This document shows positions 6,719 to 12,485 of a stretch of 12,485 nt of DNA, piece by piece (within the stretch, counting starts at the first letter, position 1; every line of letters begins with the position of its first letter). The position numbers and the translations under genes were made by a program. Below the pieces are notes generated by a model that saw only the letters and a program-made list of their open reading frames with translations, was not told the DNA's origin and made no database searches. The DNA is from Halieaceae bacterium (GTDB taxonomy: Bacteria; Pseudomonadota; Gammaproteobacteria; Pseudomonadales; Halieaceae). Location of the stretch: the NCBI GenBank assembly GCA_009886815.1, contig QXYP01000210.1:1-12485 (forward strand), given 5' to 3'.

Positions 6719-7183
6719 ATGAGCATTAAGACACTGTCTATCGACGAATTTTTAGGTATGGCTGGTCAAAAGCTGGGTACCAGCGACTGGGTAACACTTG
6801 GGCAGGAGCGTATTAATGAATTCGCCGATTGCACTGAAGACCATCAGTTCATCCATATCGATCAAGAAAATGCAGCCAAAACACCTTTTGGAGGCACGAT
6901 AGCCCACGGATTTTTAACCTTGTCTATGCTGGTTAAGCTTTGCGAGAGCGTTTCTGTACACCCTGAAGGGCTGGTCATGGGGGTTAATTACGGCTTGAAC
7001 AAAGTGCGATTTCTGGCACCGGTCCGTGCGGGTAAGCGTGTGCGAGCGCACATAGAACTCGCGAGTATTGAGCAGAAGGATGACAATCGATTTTTGACTC
7101 AGCAAAACATCACAGTGGAGATTGAGGGTGAGGATACGCCTGCTCTTTACGCTGAGTGGTTAGGTATGACGATAGTTGCTTAA
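6719..7183 (+). CDS. MaoC-type enoyl-CoA hydratase
   Basis: This 154-residue single-hotdog protein belongs to the MaoC dehydratase family and resembles the NodN/Rv0130-type (R)-specific enoyl-CoA hydratases. It would add water to trans-2-enoyl-CoA to give (R)-3-hydroxyacyl-CoA. The catalytic pair is visible as Asp41 and His46 in DHQFIHID, the same Asp-x4-His spacing as PhaJ (Asp31/His36). The stretch TPFGGTIAHGFLTLSML follows, as is typical. AAGGA at 6706-6710, 8 bases from the ATG, supports the start. It follows the acyl-CoA dehydrogenase by 65 bases and precedes the SDR by 36, which fits its role as the second step of a beta-oxidation turn. Stereospecificity is inferred from family, not shown. 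Confidence 0.9.
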   Translation: MSIKTLSIDEFLGMAGQKLGTSDWVTLGQERINEFADCTEDHQFIHIDQENAAKTPFGGTIAHGFLTLSMLVKLCESVSVHPEGLVMGVNYGLNKVRFLAPVRAGKRVRAHIELASIEQKDDNRFLTQQNITVEIEGEDTPALYAEWLGMTIVA

Positions 7184-7219
7184 AACAACGTGGCGCACAT
7201 TTAGAAAAGAGAAGAAATT

Positions 7220-8140
7220 ATGACGATTCGATACGACGGCAAAGTTGCCATTATTACGGGGGCCGGTGGCGGTCTTGGAAGAAGCCATGCCATTGAAATG
7301 GCAAAGCGCGGGGCTAAGGTTGTAGTCAATGACCTCGGTGGCTCAGTAAACGGTGAGGGTCAAAATAGCGATGCCGCTATGGCAGTCGTCGCTGAGATCG
7401 AGGCCCTTGGTGGCGAGGCAATGGCGCACCCTGCCAACGTTGCGAATGCCGATGACGTGGCCGATATGGTCGAGAAGGTCATGGCGCAATGGGGTCGCAT
7501 CGATATCTTGGTGAACAACGCCGGAATCCTTCGTGACAAAAGCTTCACGAAAATGGACTTGGCAGACTTCCGGACAGTGCTTGAAGTCCATTTGATGGGC
7601 ACGGTTAACTGCACCAAGGCCGTTTGGGACATTATGAAGGGGCAGGAGTATGGCCGCATTGTGGTGACTTCATCTTCAAGCGGGCTCTACGGTAACTTTG
7701 GCCAGAGTAACTACGGAGCAGCCAAGCTCGGAGTGGTGGGGTTAATGAATACCCTTGCTCAGGAGGGCGCAAAATACAATATTCGTGTCAATGCCTTGGC
7801 ACCCACAGCGGGCACCCGTATGACTGAGGGTCTGATGGGTGAGCAAGCTTTCAATCTTTTGACACCTGAGACCGTCACCCCTGCGGTGTTGTTTATGGTG
7901 AGTGACGACGCGCCTACTCAAACCATTGTGGCGGCTGGTGCTGGCGCTTATGCGGTGGCAAAAATTGTCGAAACCGACAGCGTTTGGTTGCCCGAAGATC
8001 AGCAGACCCCCGAGGGTTTGGCGGCGCATTGGGAGCAAATCTCCCAGGGACCTGAGACACAGCTCAAGGCAGGCTTTGAGCAAACCTTCAAGATGGTAGG
8101 TAAAGCCGCTGAAGGTCTGGGTATTAAACTGGAAAACTGA
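7220..8140 (+). CDS. SDR-family 3-hydroxyacyl-CoA dehydrogenase, MFE-2 dehydrogenase-like
   Basis: This short-chain dehydrogenase would oxidise 3-hydroxyacyl-CoA to 3-ketoacyl-CoA. The 306-residue product has the dinucleotide motif TGAGGGLG at 13-20, Asp38 in VVVNDLGG (which favours NAD over NADP), NNAG at 99-102 and the catalytic set Ser152, Tyr165 and Lys169. Stretches such as NNAGILRDKSF and SSGLYGNFGQSNYGAAKLG closely resemble the (3R)-hydroxyacyl-CoA dehydrogenase domain of peroxisomal multifunctional enzyme 2 (HSD17B4), and the length, about 50 residues over a minimal SDR, also fits that domain. In animals and fungi this activity is fused to a MaoC-like hydratase; here the two are adjacent genes. 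Its stop codon overlaps the Shine-Dalgarno of the thiolase gene, pointing to coupled expression. Confidence 0.9.
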   Translation: MTIRYDGKVAIITGAGGGLGRSHAIEMAKRGAKVVVNDLGGSVNGEGQNSDAAMAVVAEIEALGGEAMAHPANVANADDVADMVEKVMAQWGRIDILVNNAGILRDKSFTKMDLADFRTVLEVHLMGTVNCTKAVWDIMKGQEYGRIVVTSSSSGLYGNFGQSNYGAAKLGVVGLMNTLAQEGAKYNIRVNALAPTAGTRMTEGLMGEQAFNLLTPETVTPAVLFMVSDDAPTQTIVAAGAGAYAVAKIVETDSVWLPEDQQTPEGLAAHWEQISQGPETQLKAGFEQTFKMVGKAAEGLGIKLEN

Positions 8141-8151
8141 GGAATTAGATC

Positions 8152-9330
8152 ATGAGAGAAGCCGTAATTGTTTCAACCGCTAGAACCCCTATTGGCAAGG
8201 CTTATCGTGGGAGTTTTAACAACCTAGCGGGCCCGAGCTTGGGCGGCAATGCTATCCGCGCCGCGGTGGCGCGTGCGGGCATTGAAGGTGATCGTGTCGA
8301 TGACGTCACCATGGGTTCTGCACTGACACAGGGTACGCAGGGCATGAATATTGGTCGCCTGGCAGCACTGCGCGGAGGCTTGCCGGTTACCGTGAGTGGC
8401 CAAACGATTGACCGTCAGTGTTCTTCCGGTTTGATGGCGGTGTCGATGGCGGCAAAGCAGATCATTGTTGATGGCATGGATGTGACCATTGGTGGCGGTC
8501 AGGACTCTATCTCGCTGGTACAAAATGAGCACATGAATACCCATCGTCTGGCAGACGAAGAGCTCATGGGTATGCACAAAAACATTTATATGCCCATGCT
8601 GCAGACTGCCGAGGTTGTCGCCAATCGTTATGGGATTACCCGGGATGCAATGGACGAGTACGGGTTGCAATCACAGCTGCGTGTTGCCGCTGCTTACGAG
8701 GCGGGCAAGTACGAAAACGAGATCGTACCCGTTACGGCCACCCGCATTGTCTGGAACAAGGAAACTGGAGAGCAATCCGAGGCAGAGGTCACGGTCACTG
8801 CCGATGAAGGCGTTCGACCCTCAACCCTTGAAGGCGTTCAGGGCCTTAGAACGGTTATTGAGGGCGGGACTATCACTGCGGGTAACGCCTCGCAGCTTTC
8901 AGATGGCGCCTCGGCACAAGTGCTGATGGAAGCCAAGCTGGCAGAGCAGCTTGGTCTTCAACCTTTGGGGGCCTATCGTGGCATGGCGGTTGCCGGTTGC
9001 GAACCCGATGAAATGGGCATCGGCCCGGTCTTTGCTGTGCCCAAATTATTGAAGCAGCATGGTCTCAGCGTTGATGATATTGGTCTTTGGGAGCTCAACG
9101 AAGCCTTCGCGGTTCAGGTTCTCTACTGCCGAGATCAGCTGGGTATCGACAACGACAAACTTAACGTTGATGGCGGGGCGATTGCCGTGGGACACCCCTA
9201 CGGAATGAGTGGCTCACGCATGATTGGCCATGCCCTACTGGAAGGCAAGCGGCGCGGCGTCAAATACGTCGTTGTCACCATGTGTGTAGGCGGTGGTATG
9301 GGTGCCGCTGGCCTGTTCGAGGTTTACTGA
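8152..9330 (+). CDS. Acetyl-CoA C-acyltransferase (thiolase)
   Basis: This thiolase would cleave 3-ketoacyl-CoA with CoA to release acetyl-CoA (or propionyl-CoA from 2-methyl branched chains) and a shortened acyl-CoA. At 392 residues it is the standard length. The nucleophile is Cys90 in DRQCSSGL, with NEAFA at 316-320, His348 in [10 protein letters not shown] and the acid-base Cys378 in [10 protein letters not shown], so the catalytic set is complete. The [10 protein letters not shown] loop differs from the GHPLGATGAR of typical FadA enzymes, suggesting a separate thiolase subgroup. The start ATG has GAGGA (8139-8143) 8 bases upstream, overlapping the SDR stop codon. It completes the four-step turn begun by the three preceding genes. 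Confidence 0.93.
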   Translation: MREAVIVSTARTPIGKAYRGSFNNLAGPSLGGNAIRAAVARAGIEGDRVDDVTMGSALTQGTQGMNIGRLAALRGGLPVTVSGQTIDRQCSSGLMAVSMAAKQIIVDGMDVTIGGGQDSISLVQNEHMNTHRLADEELMGMHKNIYMPMLQTAEVVANRYGITRDAMDEYGLQSQLRVAAAYEAGKYENEIVPVTATRIVWNKETGEQSEAEVTVTADEGVRPSTLEGVQGLRTVIEGGTITAGNASQLSDGASAQVLMEAKLAEQLGLQPLGAYRGMAVAGCEPDEMGIGPVFAVPKLLKQHGLSVDDIGLWELNEAFAVQVLYCRDQLGIDNDKLNVDGGAIAVGHPYGMSGSRMIGHALLEGKRRGVKYVVVTMCVGGGMGAAGLFEVY

Positions 9331-9331
9331 T

Positions 9332-10312
9332 ATGGCTGTCGCTTTAGTTTGTCGGGAGCATGGTCTGCCGGAGAAGCTCGACCTGTGCACCGATTGGCCA
9401 GTTCCCGAACTTGGTCCACACGATGTACAGCTTCGGGTCAAGGCAGCGGGACTGAACTTCCCTGACGTGTTGATCATTCAGGGAAAGTATCAGTTTCAGC
9501 CTGAGTTGCCCTTTGTACCCGGTGGTGAATGTGCGGGCGTAGTTGAGGCGATCGGCAGTGATGTCAGTCGCTGGAAGGTCGGTGATGAAGTCGTTCAGAT
9601 GGGTATGGCTGGGGGCTTTGCTGACTCACTAGTGGTCAACGAAAACAGCTTATTACCTAAACCTTCGGCGCTGTCTATGACCGAAGCGGCGGGTATTGGT
9701 ATTACCTATTTCACCTCTTATTACGCGCTGGTTCAGCGCGCTAACATCCAACCCGGAGAAACCCTTTTAGTGCTGGGGGCAGCGGGTGGCGTAGGCAGTA
9801 CGGCTGTGGAATTGGGCAAAGCCTTAGGGGCACACGTTATTGCCGCAGCGAGCAGTGACGACAAGTTAGAGCTCTGCAAGACTTTGGGTGCCGATGAGGT
9901 CATTAACTACAGCACAGAGGATCTCAAGGCTCGCGTTAAAGAAATCACCAACGGTCGTGGCGTCGATGTAGTTTACGATCCCGTGGGCGGAGATTTTAGT
10001 GAGATCGCCCTGCGCTCTATGGCGTGGCAAGGCCGGTTCTTAGTGATTGGTTTTGCCAACGGTCCGATACCTAAAGTACCCCTGAATCTTACCTTGCTAA
10101 AAGGCTGCCAGATTGTCGGTGTGTTCTGGGGACGATTTATGTCTGAAGAGCCAGAGGCGCATTTGTCCAATGTGAAAACTCTCTGGGAGTGGTTTGAGGC
10201 TGGAAAAATAAAACCCGTGGTCACCGATGTCTTCCCAATCGCTGAATATGAGGCGGGTTATGCGGCGATGATGGAGCGCAGAGCTAAAGGTAAAGTGATC
10301 TTCACTTTTTGA
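9332..10312 (+). CDS. Zinc-free MDR oxidoreductase (NADPH:quinone oxidoreductase family)
   Basis: This medium-chain dehydrogenase/reductase of the quinone oxidoreductase type has 326 residues. An N-terminal GroES-like domain contains LNFPDVLIIQG and PGGECAGVV (63-71), and the Rossmann domain has GAAGGVG at 149-155. The cysteine and histidine ligands of zinc alcohol dehydrogenases are absent, so it should be a reductase of activated double bonds or quinones using NAD(P)H. In this operon a role as an enoyl-CoA or other unsaturated-intermediate reductase is plausible, but that is inference. The ATG comes one base after the thiolase stop, with GAGG at 9319-9322, and its stop lies 2 bases before the next start, so it belongs firmly to the operon. 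Confidence 0.88.
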   Translation: MAVALVCREHGLPEKLDLCTDWPVPELGPHDVQLRVKAAGLNFPDVLIIQGKYQFQPELPFVPGGECAGVVEAIGSDVSRWKVGDEVVQMGMAGGFADSLVVNENSLLPKPSALSMTEAAGIGITYFTSYYALVQRANIQPGETLLVLGAAGGVGSTAVELGKALGAHVIAAASSDDKLELCKTLGADEVINYSTEDLKARVKEITNGRGVDVVYDPVGGDFSEIALRSMAWQGRFLVIGFANGPIPKVPLNLTLLKGCQIVGVFWGRFMSEEPEAHLSNVKTLWEWFEAGKIKPVVTDVFPIAEYEAGYAAMMERRAKGKVIFTF

Positions 10313-10314
10313 TC

Positions 10315-11460
10315 ATGACATCTTATAGCTTTAGCACAGTCCCCCATGTCCGTGTCGGCCCAGGCCTGGCGCGGTCCTTGGGGGATGAATGTGAAAAGCT
10401 AGGGGTGCGTCACCCTCTAATAGTGACCGATAATGGCCTGGTGACGTTGGGTCTTATCGCACCGATCGCTCAAGCGATAGCCAATCAATGTGATTCGGTG
10501 ACTCTATTCGATGGGGTGTCTGCCGACCCTAGCGAATCGGTGGTTGAAGCTGCTTATGCCGTCGCCAGAGATAACCACGTTGACGGTGTAATTGCGGTGG
10601 GCGGTGGCAGCTCTATGGATGTTGCCAAGGTCGTGTCAGTTTTGATGGTCAGCGACCGGTCATTGGCCGAGATGTACGGTGTCGATCAAGTGCCCCCAGG
10701 ACGTCTGCCCTTATTTTTGGTGCCGACCACAGCGGGGACCGGATCTGAGGTCACGCCTGTGGCCGTCATTACGACGGGGGCGACCACGAAGGCGGGGATA
10801 AGTTCGTCGGTCTTACTACCCGACATTGCTATTTTAGACGCCGAACTGACTCTGGGGTTACCGCCAAACGCAACAGCGATGACGGGTATCGACGCGATGG
10901 TGCATGCGATTGAAGCTTACACCTCAAAGCTCAGAAAGAACCCCATATCTGACATGCTGTCTTTGAGGGCTTTGCGCTTACTGTCCCACAACATCAACAC
11001 GGTACTAACGCAGCCAACAAACCTTGCTGCCCGGGAGGCCATGTTGTTGGGGTCCATGTTTGCAGGTCAGGCCTTTGCCAACGCGCCGGTTGCTGCAGTA
11101 CATGCCCTCGCTTACCCATTGGGTGGGCACTATCATATTCCCCATGGCTTGAGTAATTCACTCATGTTGCCTGCTGTGTTGGCATTTAATGCACCAGCGG
11201 TGGAGAAAGATTACGGTGAGTTAGCGACGGTGTTGCCCGGAAACGTTGCCCCTAGTGCGCTTGGGTTAATGAGCTGGTGCGACCAGCTGATTGCCGGGTC
11301 GGGTTTACCAGCAACGCTAGAAGCGGCTGGAGTTGCGGCAGATGACCTGCCCATGCTCGCAGCCGACGCCATGTTGCAACAGCGGCTGCTGGTTAATAAC
11401 CCGGTGGAAGTCACTGAGGCCAGCGCACTCACGTTGTACGAAAAAGCCTGGTCAGGTTGA
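10315..11460 (+). CDS. Iron-containing alcohol dehydrogenase (group III)
   Basis: This NAD(P)-dependent alcohol dehydrogenase of the iron-activated family has 381 residues. It carries GGGSSMD at 96-102 for the cofactor and PTTAGTGSE at 137-145. The expected metal ligands are Asp193, His197, His263 and His277 (in GIDAMVH, VHALAY and IPHG). The position of FucO His267 is Tyr267 here. The ALAYPLGGHYHIPHGLSN pattern is, as I recall, shared by a subgroup that includes Fe-ADHs linked to ethanol or alcohol oxidation regulons in pseudomonads. It would interconvert an alcohol and an aldehyde or ketone. The ATG at 10315 is preferred over a TTG at 10309 that overlaps the previous stop. No good ribosome site is seen, so translation probably depends on coupling. 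Confidence 0.9.
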   Translation: MTSYSFSTVPHVRVGPGLARSLGDECEKLGVRHPLIVTDNGLVTLGLIAPIAQAIANQCDSVTLFDGVSADPSESVVEAAYAVARDNHVDGVIAVGGGSSMDVAKVVSVLMVSDRSLAEMYGVDQVPPGRLPLFLVPTTAGTGSEVTPVAVITTGATTKAGISSSVLLPDIAILDAELTLGLPPNATAMTGIDAMVHAIEAYTSKLRKNPISDMLSLRALRLLSHNINTVLTQPTNLAAREAMLLGSMFAGQAFANAPVAAVHALAYPLGGHYHIPHGLSNSLMLPAVLAFNAPAVEKDYGELATVLPGNVAPSALGLMSWCDQLIAGSGLPATLEAAGVAADDLPMLAADAMLQQRLLVNNPVEVTEASALTLYEKAWSG

Positions 11461-11461
11461 T

Positions 11462-11893
11462 ATGGCGCATCCCGAACCCGCACAGAAAGACCGTTACGCT
11501 CTTTTTTATGATGTGCCGACGCGATGGGCTGACAACGATATCTATGGTCATGCCAACAACGTGGTCTACTACGCGTGGTTCGACACCGTGGTTAATCAGT
11601 TTTTGATCGAGCGCGGCGGTATGCGCCCCGGCCACGATCCCGTTGTAGGCTACGTCGTAGCTTCTTCGTGTGACTATTTTGCGCCAGTGAGCTATCCAGA
11701 GAGTCTTGAACTAGGCCTGCGCATCGAGCGTTTGGGCGTGAAGTCGGTGTCTTGGGAGTTGGGCGTGTTTTCCGCCGCAGATAATACGACCCGAGCCATT
11801 GGACGCTTTACCCACGCCTTTGTTGATCAGGCCTCTGGTCAGTCGGCGGCCATTCCCTCGGGTATTCGTGTAGCCCTTGAGGCATTGCTATAG
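11462..11893 (+). CDS. Hotdog-fold acyl-CoA thioesterase (4HBT/YbgC-like)
   Basis: This 143-residue protein belongs to the 4-hydroxybenzoyl-CoA thioesterase/YbgC-FadM group. It would hydrolyse an acyl-CoA to the free acid and CoA. The signature TRWADNDIYGHANNVVYYAWFD lies at 20-41 (shown here as key residues Trp22, Asp24, Asp26, Gly29, His30, Asn32, Asn33). Asp26 aligns with the catalytic Asp17 of the Pseudomonas 4-hydroxybenzoyl-CoA thioesterase. It starts one base after the Fe-ADH stop and ends the operon. A likely job is release of CoA from dead-end or slowly processed intermediates; the substrate cannot be told from sequence. Confidence 0.88.
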   Translation: MAHPEPAQKDRYALFYDVPTRWADNDIYGHANNVVYYAWFDTVVNQFLIERGGMRPGHDPVVGYVVASSCDYFAPVSYPESLELGLRIERLGVKSVSWELGVFSAADNTTRAIGRFTHAFVDQASGQSAAIPSGIRVALEALL

Positions 11894-11919
11894 CGCTTAG
11901 GTCTGGCTGGATACTTGAG

Positions 11920-12485
11920 TTAGGCGGCATCAACCCCGCTATTTCCGCGCATACGCGACGCAGTGATCACGACCACGACCAAAATGGCGGCGGCGCCTAA
12001 GGCCGATAACGTGGGATCAATTTCGTACAGAAAACCACAGATCAGCGGCCCCGAGACGAACCCTGCTGCAGGGCATGCGGTGACAAGGCCGGCAGCGGCA
12101 CCTTGCTCTTCGTGAGTCACAGCGAGTGAAGCTGAGGCAGCAATAGCTGGAACAGCGAGGCCAAGCCCTGCGCCCAAACAGGCCATGCCCACTAAAACCA
12201 AAACAAAAGAAGCGGGAATCGCAATGATCAAAGCCCCGGTCATCAACAGAGCGACTCCCGCACGTATGAGTGTAATGGGCCTGCCTTGGAAACGTGAGGC
12301 GACGAACAACTGCATGGCGAAGGAAAATAATGCGGCAATCATGAGGGCGAAACCCGTGTACTGAGCGGTCTCGGTTCCGCTCAGAGACAACATATCTTGA
12401 AGGCGGAAACCCAAGGTTTGTTGCAGCCCGGCAAATCCGGTGAAACCACCAAAGGAGCACAGTAAATAGAGACGCAACCTCGGAT
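11920..12485 (-). CDS. Major facilitator superfamily transporter, C-terminal part (5' end beyond window)
   Basis: About 188 C-terminal residues of a polytopic membrane protein are visible. The frame stays open through the right edge of the window, and the first apparent start (a TTG at 12477) falls inside a membrane region, so it is an internal leucine and the gene begins outside. Around five to six hydrophobic segments are seen, with a cytoplasmic loop VASRFQGRPITLIRAG and a Gly/Ala-rich helix GMACLGAGLGLAVPAIAAS typical of MFS drug or metabolite exporters and importers. It converges on the thioesterase gene with a 26-base gap that holds no visible terminator. The substrate is unknown; export of a metabolite or uptake of the catabolic substrate are both possible. 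Confidence 0.82.
   Translation of the reverse strand, partial: PRLRLYLLCSFGGFTGFAGLQQTLGFRLQDMLSLSGTETAQYTGFALMIAALFSFAMQLFVASRFQGRPITLIRAGVALLMTGALIIAIPASFVLVLVGMACLGAGLGLAVPAIAASASLAVTHEEQGAAAGLVTACPAAGFVSGPLICGFLYEIDPTLSALGAAAILVVVVITASRMRGNSGVDAA

Noticed and set aside
1..12485. CRISPR arrays, tRNA/rRNA genes, insertion sequences or prophage remnants
   Set aside because: No regularly spaced repeats, tRNA-like folds, transposase motifs or terminal inverted repeats were seen by eye; nearly all the sequence is accounted for by conserved metabolic genes.

Overview
The window looks like chromosomal DNA of an aerobic gammaproteobacterium. Protein sequence style and gene content fit a marine oligotrophic group such as the OM60/NOR5 (Halieaceae) lineage, but that placement is an inference from memory and was not computed. 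Base composition appears moderate (low to mid 50s % G+C by eye) and even across the window. I see no tRNA, rRNA, insertion sequence, CRISPR array or sign of recent insertion.

Region 1 (about 1-3526, + strand) is a complete pyrroloquinoline quinone (PQQ) biosynthesis operon in the order pqqA-pqqB-pqqC-pqqD-pqqE. It starts from a good sigma70-like promoter (TTGGCA-N18-TATAGT at 142-171). The tiny precursor gene pqqA (216-287, 23 codons) is intact. A stable hairpin follows its stop codon and probably sets precursor mRNA above the level of the enzyme mRNAs. PqqD delivers PqqA to the radical SAM enzyme PqqE, which crosslinks Glu15 to Tyr19. A protease not present here trims the product, PqqB acts on the tyrosine, and PqqC performs the final ring closure and oxidation. 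No pqqF/pqqG protease and no PQQ-dependent dehydrogenase lies in the window.

Region 2 (3721-5258, - strand, convergent with pqqE) is a two-gene ABC transporter, an ATPase followed by an ABC-2 type permease overlapping by 4 nt. It resembles the transporter pair typically found with PQQ-dependent alcohol dehydrogenase systems. Its start lies in a divergent control region (5259-5396) shared with region 3. That region holds a wide palindrome, TTGAAC-N20-GTTCAA, which can be read as a -35/-10 pair on both strands.

Region 3 (5397-11893, + strand) is a seven-gene catabolic operon: an ACAD10/11-like acyl-CoA dehydrogenase, a MaoC-type enoyl-CoA hydratase, an SDR resembling the dehydrogenase domain of peroxisomal multifunctional enzyme 2, a thiolase, a zinc-free MDR oxidoreductase, an iron-type alcohol dehydrogenase and a hotdog thioesterase. 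The first four make a full beta-oxidation turn that probably runs through (R)-3-hydroxyacyl-CoA. The last three are accessory redox and CoA-release enzymes. Taken together, a plausible model is periplasmic alcohol oxidation by a PQQ enzyme encoded elsewhere, followed by activation and breakdown of the acid by this operon. The substrate cannot be read from the sequence.

Region 4 (11920-12485, - strand) is the C-terminal part of a major facilitator superfamily transporter cut by the window edge.
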